Assembly (NCBI RefSeq): GCF_018918185.1
Contig: NZ_JAHLPZ010000002.1
Location: 372,001-436,000 of the forward strand
From: Eubacterium sp. MSJ-21
GTDB taxonomy: Bacteria > Bacillota > Clostridia > Lachnospirales > Lachnospiraceae
Length of the DNA: 64,000 nt
Direction: 5' to 3'
The notes below the pieces were generated by a model. It did no database searches and had not been told where the DNA came from. It saw only the letters and a program-made list of their open reading frames with translations. Below are positions 1 to 7,541 of this stretch, in pieces. The position numbers and the translations under genes are program-made. The stretch's first letter is position 1. Every line of letters starts with the position of its first letter.

Positions 1-1406
1 GTCTTCGTACCACGTCCGCCAACCAGCGCCTTTACATATCCGGTGTGCTGATCCATGATTGTGAAAGAAAACTGTGGCTGCGGCGATACAGAGAATGCCT
101 CTGCAACATACGTTCCGCCTGTCTCTTCGAGCATCGCTTCCTTAAACGTATCCGCTGCGGCCCTCGCATCCTGTTCACTCGGATAAATATTGTTGTACTT
201 TGAATTTCCTGTCTGTTCTGCGAAGTAATTCGTCAGATCCCCAATGCTGTAATTGTAATTTGTTTCTTTATCAGCCCCCAGAAGTGTCAGCTTGTAACTC
301 AAACCTACCTTTGTGCTGTTACCCACATATTCCGGATCGTTAATTACATCATCACATATCTTCTGAATTGCCTTATCCTGTGCAGAATAGATTTCGTAAC
401 CACCTGTATACAGCTTGTTTTCAGCCTCTGCCTTTGTACAGCTATACATATCCATAAACAGAGCTATCACATCATCTATAATCGCATCCTGATAGTAGCT
501 GTTCACGTCAGACTCTGCAAGCTGTACTTCATGTTCTGCATCAATTCTTGCATATACATCATCTGCAACTGCTTCATCATACTGCTGCTGTGTGATATAT
601 TCCTGTTCCAGCATCTTCTTCAAAACTTCTGCGCGCCGTTTCTTGTTCTCGTCCGGATTGGCAACCGGATCATAACGGCTTGGGTTCTGTGGAATACCTG
701 CAATAACTGCGATTTCAGAAATTGTAAGCTCCGTCATGTCCTTACCGAAATATTTCTCCGAGGCTGCCTGAACACCACTGACACCACGTCCAAGATAAAT
801 CGTATTCAGATAATACTCAACGATTTCTTCCTTTGTATACTGCTTTTCCAGTTCGATTGCCAGATACTGCTCCTGAATCTTTCGCTCCAGCTTATCCATA
901 AATGTCGTCTCATCCAGCCCGACATTGAATACCTGATTTTTGATCAGCTGCTGCGTGAGTGTTGATGCTCCCTCATTAAATTTACCACTTGCTGCACCTT
1001 TCGCAAACGCACGGAAAATGCCTCGCACATCAATACCATTATGCGTCCAGAACCGTTGATCCTCAATCGCAACAAAAGCATTGACCATATCCTTCGGAAT
1101 CTGGTCATAATATACATAAACACGGTTCGAATCGATTGTGGAAATCTCTTTTTCTACCGTACCGTCCTGTGACCGGATATTAGACCGATATCCCTGCGGA
1201 ACAATATTGATACTGGAGGTATCCGGTGCATTGTCCAAAATACCCTTCATCATACCGAATCCGGCTCCGGCTCCGGCTATAATAACTGCAATGATACCAA
1301 CCAATATAACTTTGAAAAGTATAACCAGCACTTTTCTTGTATTTCGTTGTGTTTTGGAAACGAGTTTTCTCTGTTTCTTCTCGGTTTCCGCTTTTGAATA
1401 GCCCAT
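1..1406 (-). CDS. Class A penicillin-binding protein (PBP1A-like), C-terminally cut by the window edge
   Basis: Bifunctional peptidoglycan synthase anchored in the membrane: a GT51 glycosyltransferase domain polymerises lipid II and a transpeptidase domain (mostly outside the window) crosslinks the strands. Translation from the ATG at 1406 gives a basic cytoplasmic tail, one hydrophobic segment (about residues 27-52), then the GT51 signatures EDQRFWTHNGID, GASTLTQQLIKN and the region around EYYLNTIYLGRG. The reading frame stays open to base 1, ending just inside the transpeptidase domain near ALVGGRGTK; the SxxK active site lies beyond the edge. The start is supported by GGGAGG seven bases upstream. 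It is transcribed away from the FIST gene and has its own promoter at 1454-1482. Family assignment is firm; the exact paralogue is not determined. Confidence 0.93.
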   Translation of the reverse strand, partial: MGYSKAETEKKQRKLVSKTQRNTRKVLVILFKVILVGIIAVIIAGAGAGFGMMKGILDNAPDTSSINIVPQGYRSNIRSQDGTVEKEISTIDSNRVYVYYDQIPKDMVNAFVAIEDQRFWTHNGIDVRGIFRAFAKGAASGKFNEGASTLTQQLIKNQVFNVGLDETTFMDKLERKIQEQYLAIELEKQYTKEEIVEYYLNTIYLGRGVSGVQAASEKYFGKDMTELTISEIAVIAGIPQNPSRYDPVANPDENKKRRAEVLKKMLEQEYITQQQYDEAVADDVYARIDAEHEVQLAESDVNSYYQDAIIDDVIALFMDMYSCTKAEAENKLYTGGYEIYSAQDKAIQKICDDVINDPEYVGNSTKVGLSYKLTLLGADKETNYNYSIGDLTNYFAEQTGNSKYNNIYPSEQDARAAADTFKEAMLEETGGTYVAEAFSVSPQPQFSFTIMDQHTGYVKALVGGRGTK

Positions 1407-1453
1407 CGAGCTACCTCCCTTTAATTAAGCATATAAGTATCCAGATAAACGCC

Positions 1454-1482
1454 ATTATAACAAACTTTTACCACAAATACAA
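1454..1482 (-). promoter_or_regulatory. Sigma-A-type promoter of the PBP gene
   Basis: On the minus strand TTGTAT (1482-1477), 17-base spacer, TATAAT (1459-1454). About 48 bases separate the -10 from the ATG at 1406, with a good ribosome binding site between. Confidence 0.7.
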
Positions 1483-1557
1483 GATATTACCTATTCTAAA
1501 CATTTTTCTTTTCCTCTATTCTTTTTCTCCATTTTTTGGTAGAATAAATTTAGGTGC

Positions 1558-1595
1558 CGCGGAATTTCCGCGTGTAAATTCACTGCGCATTTACA
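1558..1595 (+). promoter_or_regulatory. Two consecutive dyads in the FIST gene leader
   Basis: CGCGGA-ATT-TCCGCG at 1558-1572 is followed at once by TGTAAAT (1573-1579) and its inverse ATTTACA (1589-1595). They lie 35-70 bases before the FIST start codon. They could be operator sites or leader hairpins. I see no convincing sigma-A or sigma-D promoter pair upstream, so the control mode is open. Confidence 0.4.
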
Positions 1596-1630
1596 TGCCC
1601 TATAAGTATAGTCGCAGTCGGAGGCTTAAG

Positions 1631-2713
1631 ATGAAAGGTTTTGTAGGCATTGGTCGCGCGGACCATGTAGAAACAGCCATAACGGAAGCAACTACAGGAT
1701 TGAAAAAAGCAGATTTCCTGATTCTGATTGCTCCCTTTTCAAAAATAGAATCTGCTGCCACCCTGCTCGGTGAAAAATATCCGGGCACACCGATGATCGG
1801 TACCAGCGGGGACGGTATTGCGAAAGAGATGCGCCTGACACAGGCGGTCATTGTAATCGGATTTGCAGGCGTCGAAGTATGTACCGGTGTGATTGAGAAT
1901 GTCCGTACAACTCCAGTCAAATCCATGCACACATTTCTTGAAAATCTGCAAACGATCGAACCAGGTGATTCTAATACAATCTGTCTGGAATTTATGACCG
2001 GATGTGAAGAGCGTGTCCTTTCAACCATCCATGATTCCTTACAGGAAGCCGGAGTTCCTCTGATCGGTGCCAGTGCTTATGGCGTTCTGCTCGGTGAGAA
2101 ACACTGTGTGGTTTTAAACGGGAAAGTCCATACACGAAGCTGTGCATATGCATTTGTTAAAAATAAAGGCGGCAAGATCCACCTCTATAAGGAAAATATC
2201 TACAAACGACAGAGCCGTCGTGCACATTTTGCCAATCTGGTGGAACCCGGAACAAAAACGTTGTTCCAGTTAGACGGAGTCCCTGCATTAGAGCTTTACC
2301 AGGAGGAAACTGGTGTGCAGCCTGAAGATATCCTCTCTGCCATGCCGCGTCATCCACTTGGCCGCGCTCTCGGTGATGATACCTGTATTATCCAGACGAT
2401 GTCTGTTGACCGAAACGGTGTCATGTTCAACGGCAAAGCAATCTATGAGAACGATAGCATCTATATCATGGATGTCGACGACTACTGGCAGATCCATGAA
2501 GAACTGCTTAACACGATACAGGCATCCCCTGTCTCATTTCTGCTTGGCTTTGACAGCGCAAACCGTCTGAACCTATTTGCAGAGGATGGCTGCCTGACAG
2601 ACTATGCCGCTTCATTCAGCAAGGCTGCACCTGCTGCAATTTTTGTCGGAGACGGACAACAGTATAACAACCAGCATATGAATCAGACACTTGTGCTTGC
2701 CGCATTTGAATAA
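1631..2713 (+). CDS. FIST domain sensory protein
   Basis: A 360-residue soluble protein with FIST N (about 1-200) and FIST C (about 210-355) domains. FIST proteins are proposed small-ligand sensors, often encoded with chemoreceptors, diguanylate cyclases or kinases. The N-terminal half shows the typical glycine-rich strand endings (GTSGDGI, GASAYGVLLGE); the C-terminal half has PRHPLGRALG and ends in FVGDGQQY and LVLAAFE. No signal peptide or membrane segment. An upstream in-frame extension exists but lacks a ribosome binding site; CGGAGG at 1619-1624 fixes ATG 1631. The next gene, 22 bases on, is a cytoplasmic chemoreceptor, so the two probably form one signalling unit. The ligand is unknown. 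Confidence 0.88.
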   Translation: MKGFVGIGRADHVETAITEATTGLKKADFLILIAPFSKIESAATLLGEKYPGTPMIGTSGDGIAKEMRLTQAVIVIGFAGVEVCTGVIENVRTTPVKSMHTFLENLQTIEPGDSNTICLEFMTGCEERVLSTIHDSLQEAGVPLIGASAYGVLLGEKHCVVLNGKVHTRSCAYAFVKNKGGKIHLYKENIYKRQSRRAHFANLVEPGTKTLFQLDGVPALELYQEETGVQPEDILSAMPRHPLGRALGDDTCIIQTMSVDRNGVMFNGKAIYENDSIYIMDVDDYWQIHEELLNTIQASPVSFLLGFDSANRLNLFAEDGCLTDYAASFSKAAPAAIFVGDGQQYNNQHMNQTLVLAAFE

Positions 2714-2735
2714 TTACACTCAGGAGGTATAAACA

Positions 2736-3707
2736 ATGATGTTTAAAAAGAAAACAGAAATACATGGAGTTCCAACGGAAACCGCAACCGGTCTTGCCTT
2801 AAAGCAAAGCTTAGAGCCGATTACCCAGATTACGAAAAGTCTGAAAGAAAACAGAAAATCCCTGATTGAAGAAGAAATGCAGACCGCAAGCCAGATTTCC
2901 GATATTCAGGGTTCCTTCGATACGATCCTTGCCCAGTCCGACCAGGTTGCTTCCGGCATGGATTCCATCAAACAGGAATTCTCCAATATCGTGGAAGTTT
3001 CTTCTCAGATTGAGACAAGTGTCAGCGGCGTACTCTCCGCAACCGATCAGGCAAATGAAAATGTCGACAGCTTACAGGAAAGCTCCTCCAACGTATTAAA
3101 AGACTTCCAGCATGTCGTAGAAGTCTTAAATAAATTCCAGAACAGCTTTGATGAGATTCAGGAAACCATGTCCGGTATTATCGGCATTGCCAACCAGACA
3201 AACATGCTTTCCCTGAATGCTTCGATTGAGGCTGCCCGTGCCGGCGAACATGGACTTGGCTTTGCCGTTGTCGCAACTGAGGTCAGTACACTCTCGGCTG
3301 AAATCAAGAAACTGGTTGATACCGTAAATGCCAATATGGCATTGCTCCGGGAGGATGCTTCGAACTTAAATGCTTCGATGGAAACAGCAAACCGGATGCT
3401 CTCACATGAACAGGAGCAGGTAAAAAAGACAACCGAGTTGTTCGGCAATATTAAGGATTCTGTCAACGGTGTAATCGAGGTACAGCAGCAGATTGCCGCT
3501 GCTGTCGACACCTGTAACGAAACCGCAGACCAGATTCAAGAAGATATCTTAAGTGCCAGAGATGGCTACGTCGGCGTATCCGAGACAGTCAACCAGTTAT
3601 CCGGAGATATCACTCGGAAGAATCAGCTGTATGAAAATATGATCAACCTCCTCGATCAGGTCGATCCGATTGTTGAGGAAGTTCAAAAATCACATATCAA
3701 TATTTAA
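2736..3707 (+). CDS. Soluble methyl-accepting chemotaxis protein
   Basis: A 323-residue cytoplasmic chemoreceptor with no membrane segment, HAMP or ligand-binding domain. Almost the whole protein is predicted coiled coil, and the conserved hairpin tip that binds CheA/CheW is seen at residues 148-182 ([20 protein letters not shown], then [17 protein letters not shown]). Because it lacks a sensor domain of its own, the FIST protein encoded immediately upstream is the likely input; this is inference from context. The start is an ATG pair after AGGAGGT. The gene ends in front of a strong bidirectional terminator. No che genes are in the window. Confidence 0.9.
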   Translation: MMFKKKTEIHGVPTETATGLALKQSLEPITQITKSLKENRKSLIEEEMQTASQISDIQGSFDTILAQSDQVASGMDSIKQEFSNIVEVSSQIETSVSGVLSATDQANENVDSLQESSSNVLKDFQHVVEVLNKFQNSFDEIQETMSGIIGIANQTNMLSLNASIEAARAGEHGLGFAVVATEVSTLSAEIKKLVDTVNANMALLREDASNLNASMETANRMLSHEQEQVKKTTELFGNIKDSVNGVIEVQQQIAAAVDTCNETADQIQEDILSARDGYVGVSETVNQLSGDITRKNQLYENMINLLDQVDPIVEEVQKSHINI

Positions 3708-3714
3708 TGTCTAT

Positions 3715-3754
3715 AAAAAAGTGGCAGGGATTTTAAATCTCTGCCACTTTTTTT
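3715..3754. terminator. Bidirectional intrinsic terminator, overlapping the convergent gene
   Basis: Stem GTGGCAG (3721-3727) / CTGCCAC (3741-3747) with an inner GATTT/AAATC helix; A6 on the left and T7 on the right serve both directions. The right arm also encodes the last codons of the minus-strand gene ending at 3733. Confidence 0.9.
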
Positions 3755-4425
3755 GCGATTTCTTCCACCAGCCGTTCCAGTTCGGGAAGATCAAATATCT
3801 GTAACCGCGGAATCATTCCCGGCTCTGCACCCGCAATGCTTTGTGATAGCTGTATTCTGGCTTTCCCCATAGCGTCTGGTGCATACCTCCAGTCAATTTC
3901 CGTGATCCGCTGTACCTGATTCCATTCTTCCTCAGCCAGATTCAAATTCGGAAATTCTACATTATATTTATTTGCAAAATATGAATTCATCCGGTCGTAA
4001 TCACCGTAATACCATTTTCGGGAGAAAAATTCCTGCCGGTCATATATCCGCTGTTGCTCCAGCACTTCCACATAAGTAACTGCATCATATAAGGTTTCCG
4101 GTTGTTTTTTCTCATTGTAAAACCGGAAATGCCGGTCCCAGTATAAATCCAGGAAATTATAATCCAGTAACAGATGTGCATAATACCCCCGCACATATGG
4201 TTCCTGTAGCGCATCACCATACTTTTGTAAAAACCAATCCAGATCCGGCCGGCGCACAAGCTTGTCATACGTCGCATCGTTCCAGAAATGGGTATAATGC
4301 TTATCCTGACACATATCTGCAATCATATTTCCAAGGAAAAAAATATTTTTCTCCCGTGCATCCATCTCCGGCAATAACTCCAGCGTGCGCTCCGCACACG
4401 ATAAATGTATCACATAGCTTGGCAT
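3733..4425 (-). CDS. Putative zinc-dependent hydrolase (phospholipase C-like fold), function unproven
   Basis: A 230-residue cytoplasmic protein without signal peptide. It begins MPSYVIHLSC and carries a spaced set of possible metal ligands: H7, D37, H43, H46, and H84 with D88 in GYYAHLLLDYNF. This pattern resembles the zinc-dependent phospholipase C / HD-like family in which such histidines and aspartates bind zinc, but overall similarity cannot be tested here. It overlaps the 3' end of the flavodoxin-like gene by 16 bases, so it is translationally coupled and part of the tetR operon. Its final codons (KKVAEI) are written inside the terminator stem. I call the family with moderate confidence only and assign no substrate. 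Confidence 0.5.
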   Translation of the reverse strand: MPSYVIHLSCAERTLELLPEMDAREKNIFFLGNMIADMCQDKHYTHFWNDATYDKLVRRPDLDWFLQKYGDALQEPYVRGYYAHLLLDYNFLDLYWDRHFRFYNEKKQPETLYDAVTYVEVLEQQRIYDRQEFFSRKWYYGDYDRMNSYFANKYNVEFPNLNLAEEEWNQVQRITEIDWRYAPDAMGKARIQLSQSIAGAEPGMIPRLQIFDLPELERLVEEIAKKVAEI

Positions 4426-5141
4426 ATCCGAACCTCCGATAGCAGATCATCATCCAGAAATACATTTTTGATGTTCGGCATAGGAAGAATCTTTGTCTGT
4501 ACAACCGGTGCTTCTTCGTTCTTCTCTGCCGCATGTTTTACCCGCACCGGCATCCGCTTATCTGTCACGATTTGCAGCTTCTGTTCTTTCACCGCTTTCA
4601 TACTGTAAAAAAGCAGTCCCTCCATCACATTCGTGATCCGCTCTGCTGTTGTAACCGAACACATCAGCTTCTCCTCTGTCGTCGTAAATTCCCGCTTGTA
4701 ATCAATACAGCGAATATAGATATCCGAGATATTCCCCAGTCTCCGACGCTCAAAGATATCCTGAAACTGTCCAAGTGTCTCCATCCGTACATTTGCAGTT
4801 CCGTTTACCTCGGCAGATAAAACCTCTCCCATCGCAACTGCATACACATAAGTCGATGCAGATACCCTCAGATTCTGCAAAAAAGCATATACAGCGAGGG
4901 AAATACCCCACATCTTCGATGGAAAGAGAATTCCCACACTGTCCGCATCCAGACGTTCACCATGATATTCTGTATATTTCATTACTTTACAATTCGGCAG
5001 ATTCTGAACCATCTGCTCTGTCATCGCCTGCCGGCAGTCCATCTTCCATGCATGTCCCGCAGACACGTCCACATAGTCAGACACATAAAATATATAATTC
5101 TGTGTCTCCTCCATGTCATTCTTCCATTCCATACCCCTCAT
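4410..5141 (-). CDS. Flavodoxin-like fold protein, FMN loop not apparent
   Basis: A 243-residue protein. Residues around GILFPSKMWGISLAVYAFLQ followed by YVYAVAMGE resemble the strand-loop-helix of EFR1-type flavodoxin domains, where a P-x-W/Y-G motif contacts the flavin. The N-terminal strand (NYIFYVSDYVDV) lacks the usual S/T-G-T/N-G-N phosphate loop, and no ferredoxin cysteine motif follows, so flavin binding is doubtful. The longer open frame reaches into tetR; the start at 5141 is preferred because GGGAGG lies six bases before it, just after the tetR stop. It probably works with the downstream putative hydrolase under TetR control. Alternative: a lineage-specific protein of unknown fold. 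Confidence 0.5.
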   Translation of the reverse strand: MRGMEWKNDMEETQNYIFYVSDYVDVSAGHAWKMDCRQAMTEQMVQNLPNCKVMKYTEYHGERLDADSVGILFPSKMWGISLAVYAFLQNLRVSASTYVYAVAMGEVLSAEVNGTANVRMETLGQFQDIFERRRLGNISDIYIRCIDYKREFTTTEEKLMCSVTTAERITNVMEGLLFYSMKAVKEQKLQIVTDKRMPVRVKHAAEKNEEAPVVQTKILPMPNIKNVFLDDDLLSEVRICQAM

Positions 5142-5154
5142 TTGTATCCTCCCA

Positions 5155-5796
5155 CTACTCTCCCGAAGCTTTCTTTTGCACAAGTGATTCATACAATGTA
5201 CGAAAAGCAAAGCTTCGATATTCTTCCATTGTCATCCCGGTCTGTTTCGTGATCTCTTTTTTCTTCTGTGCGGAAATCTGGATGATTCCGCTTAAGGATG
5301 ACCATAGATACAAAACCGTCGGCTTTGTATCGAGTGTTTTCTGTAACACATCTGTGTTCTTTCCCTTTTGGACGAGCGCTTCCATCAATCCATATAGTTC
5401 CTGCAGCATCTCCGGCAGAATTACTGTACCCTGCTTCCGGCTGTTTGTTGCTTTCTCCTCAAACATCAAAGAAACATAATACTTCGGATACCGTTCGCAA
5501 AAAGAAACCAGCCGCTCACATAGCTTGTAATAGCTGTCCTCAAAAGAGGTATCCCCCTCGATATACACCATCATCTCACCGATCAGGATATCGAGATAAT
5601 CAACTACTATGGAATTATAGATATCTTCCTTACTCCGGAAATATACATAAATCGTCGACTTACTGTAATCTGCCTGCAACGCGATATCGTCCATCGTTGT
5701 GTCCTGGACACCCTTCGTCTCAAATAACTCTCTCGCTGCCGTCAAAATATTGTCGCGATTAAACTGTTCCAGTGCAAGCTTCTTGCGTGCTCCCAT
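5155..5796 (-). CDS. TetR/AcrR family transcriptional regulator
   Basis: A 213-residue one-component repressor. The N-terminal DNA-binding domain (about residues 8-60) shows the family pattern: ILTAARELFETKGVQDTT, then the recognition helix region YSKSTIYVYFRSKEDI. The C-terminal ligand-binding domain is divergent, as usual, so no inducer can be named. ATG 5796 with GGGAGAG upstream is preferred over a TTG at 5817. It is the first gene of a three-gene operon with the flavodoxin-like and hydrolase-like genes (13-base gap, then 16-base overlap). Dyads overlying its promoter suggest autoregulation. Confidence 0.92.
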   Translation of the reverse strand: MGARKKLALEQFNRDNILTAARELFETKGVQDTTMDDIALQADYSKSTIYVYFRSKEDIYNSIVVDYLDILIGEMMVYIEGDTSFEDSYYKLCERLVSFCERYPKYYVSLMFEEKATNSRKQGTVILPEMLQELYGLMEALVQKGKNTDVLQKTLDTKPTVLYLWSSLSGIIQISAQKKKEITKQTGMTMEEYRSFAFRTLYESLVQKKASGE

Positions 5797-5813
5797 ATAC
5801 TCTCCCGCCAAAT

Positions 5814-5857
5814 ACAACTATTGTTGACATTATACAACGTGAAGTTTGTTTTTTCAA
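5814..5857 (-). promoter_or_regulatory. tetR operon promoter with overlapping dyads
   Basis: Minus strand TTGAAA (5857-5852), exactly 17 bases, TATAAT (5834-5829). The -10 sits inside GTTG-N8-CAAC and is followed by CAAC-AATA-GTTG at 5814-5825, the kind of arrangement expected for an autoregulatory TetR operator. The promoter is seen directly; the operator role is inference. Confidence 0.75.
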
Positions 5858-5920
5858 CTACAAGTTTTATTATTCTATTTTTATTTCTATAATCATACTT
5901 TTTATATATAAATCGTACTT

Positions 5921-6658
5921 CTAGTTTGATTTATAATAATCCAGATTCTGACGCATTTGAATCAGTATTTTTTTCTCTAACCGGCTGACCTGTACCTGAC
6001 TGATTCCAAGCACCTTTGCAACCTCTGTCTGTGTCTTATCCTCAAAAAACCGCAGATGAATCAGCTCCTGTTCCGTCTCCCCCAGCTTTTCCATCGCCTG
6101 TCCGACTAAAATCCGGTTCATGATGTTTTCAGCTGCCACCTCTGACTCGGCTTCATCCACCAGCCGTTCCACCAGACTGACCTGTGTACCATCCTTGCCG
6201 CAGATCGTCTGCTGGATGGATTCCACCTCCCGGTTTGCCTCCGTTGCCATCACAATATCCTCCACACAAAGTCCCGTATAGCTTGCCAATTCATCGAGTG
6301 TGGCCTCTCTTCCATATTTATGCAGCAATGCTTCTTTTGCTTTGCTGATCTGATACCCATTTTGTTTTAAAATACGTGACACCTTAATCGCGCCGTTATC
6401 CCGCAAAAACCGTTTGATTTCTCCGGCGATCAGCGGAACGGCATATGTGGAAAACTGTACCCCATACCGGCTTTCAAACCGGTCGCATGCCTTGAGCAGA
6501 CCGATACATCCAATCTGATATAACTCCTCCAGATCATAACCGCGATTCACAAACCGACGAGCAATACTCCACACAAGTCCGGTGTTATCTGAAACTATTT
6601 TTTCCTTTGCAGCCTTACTCCCCATCTGTGCCTGTTGAAATAGTTCCCATTCATTCAT
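5921..6658 (-). CDS. sigF: RNA polymerase sporulation sigma factor SigF
   Basis: The first forespore-specific sigma factor, held inactive by SpoIIAB until asymmetric division. The 245 residues show region 2 (GLVWSIARRFVNRGYDLEEL followed by YQIGCIGLLKACDRF and FSTYAVPLIAGEIKRFLRD), region 3, and region 4 with the helix-turn-helix around TQTEVAKVLGISQVQVSR. It starts directly after the spoIIAB stop codon with no ribosome binding site of its own, which implies translational coupling. Third gene of the spoIIA operon. I see no clear terminator behind it before the tetR promoter. Confidence 0.96.
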   Translation of the reverse strand: MNEWELFQQAQMGSKAAKEKIVSDNTGLVWSIARRFVNRGYDLEELYQIGCIGLLKACDRFESRYGVQFSTYAVPLIAGEIKRFLRDNGAIKVSRILKQNGYQISKAKEALLHKYGREATLDELASYTGLCVEDIVMATEANREVESIQQTICGKDGTQVSLVERLVDEAESEVAAENIMNRILVGQAMEKLGETEQELIHLRFFEDKTQTEVAKVLGISQVQVSRLEKKILIQMRQNLDYYKSN

Positions 6659-7102
6659 TTATTCATAATGTGGTGCGGGTGCACCGATCTCCTTCCACAT
6701 TTTTACCACAGTTCCTTCTCCCAGCTTCGATTCGACCTCCAGTCGATCCATAAAAGCCTCCATAAAGGAAAATCCCATCCCGGAACGTTCTTCCTCCGGT
6801 TTGGTTGTAAAAAGCGGTTCCATCGCCTGTCGGATATTTTCTATTCCGACTCCGTTATCCCTTACCTCTATGTATACTGAACGGTCTTCCACGACCGTCC
6901 GGATATGAATCTTTCCTGAACCTTTTTCATAGCCATGAATAATCGCATTGGTAACAGCCTCCGAAACCGCTGTTTTAATATCTGAGACTTCCTCCAGTGT
7001 CGGGTTCGTCGATGTGATAAACGACGCCACGATCACACGGGCAAAACTTTCGTTTTTCGCTGCACTGTCAAATTCCACATTCATTTCGTTTGCACTATTC
7101 AT
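6659..7102 (-). CDS. spoIIAB: Anti-sigma F factor and serine kinase SpoIIAB
   Basis: A 147-residue GHKL-fold protein that binds and inhibits SigF and phosphorylates SpoIIAA. The ATP-binding boxes are all visible: N box EAVTNAIIHGYEKG, G1 box VRDNGVGI and G2 box ERSGMGFSFMEAF. The ATG at 7102 follows GGGAGGATATT. It overlaps the 3' end of spoIIAA by eight bases and is fused head-to-tail with sigF, the standard order of the operon in endospore formers. Confidence 0.96.
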   Translation of the reverse strand: MNSANEMNVEFDSAAKNESFARVIVASFITSTNPTLEEVSDIKTAVSEAVTNAIIHGYEKGSGKIHIRTVVEDRSVYIEVRDNGVGIENIRQAMEPLFTTKPEEERSGMGFSFMEAFMDRLEVESKLGEGTVVKMWKEIGAPAPHYE

Positions 7103-7445
7103 AATATCCTCCCTTTACCATCTCCTTTTTTATCGCATCCAGCGAGTCCATCTTTTTTAAAATCCGGTAAATTCCTGACATCAAAAGTATACGGTCTATT
7201 GTTTCATTTACATGTACTGCAAAAACACTTCCCCCCTTGTCATGCACCATTCGGAATCGTCCGGTAATCAGTCCGATACCGGAACTGTCCATAAACTGTG
7301 TCCTCGAAAAATCAAAGATTAAATACCGGATTTCCTCCTCATCAAACACATGTGCCGTCTTTCGTTTGAGCATATCCGCCGCATAGTGATCCAGCTCCTC
7401 CGGAAGGTAATAAATCAGCACACCATTTGCCACTTCATACACCAT
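7095..7445 (-). CDS. spoIIAA: Anti-anti-sigma factor SpoIIAA
   Basis: A 116-residue STAS-domain protein. Its dephosphorylated form displaces SigF from SpoIIAB. The phosphorylation segment FMDSSGIGLI is seen at residues 51-60, with the second serine corresponding to the kinase target. The open frame extends further upstream, but GGAGGCAATTT immediately before the ATG at 7445 fixes the start. The operon is normally driven by SigH during early sporulation; I looked for an AGGA-N-GAAT-type promoter in the short gap behind the preceding terminator and did not find a convincing one. Confidence 0.95.
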   Translation of the reverse strand: MVYEVANGVLIYYLPEELDHYAADMLKRKTAHVFDEEEIRYLIFDFSRTQFMDSSGIGLITGRFRMVHDKGGSVFAVHVNETIDRILLMSGIYRILKKMDSLDAIKKEMVKGGYYE

Positions 7446-7473
7446 AAATTGCCTCCTATATCCAAATATCCAG

Positions 7474-7517
7474 AAAAAATGCAAAAGAAAAAGAAAGTGA
7501 AATAATTTTCACTTTCT
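7474..7517 (-). terminator. Terminator of the addB to TPR-protein operon
   Basis: Stem AGAAAGTGAAA / TTTCACTTTCT (7492-7502 with 7507-7517, loop of four) followed on the minus strand by a T-rich tract. It lies between the TPR gene and spoIIAA. Confidence 0.85.
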
Positions 7518-7541
7518 TTCGTATGTCCGAATAATCATCGA

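Noticed and set aside
531-1401. Plus-strand open frames across the left-edge PBP gene
   Set aside because: The minus-strand frame shows clear GT51 motifs; the plus-strand products are shadows.
1540-1630. Cyclic di-GMP or other riboswitch in the FIST leader
   Set aside because: Two small dyads are present but none of the conserved aptamer bases of known riboswitch classes are recognisable.
7446-7541. SigH promoter for spoIIA
   Set aside because: Expected from biology, but no sequence resembling AGGAWWT with a GAAT -10 is visible in the short gap next to the terminator.
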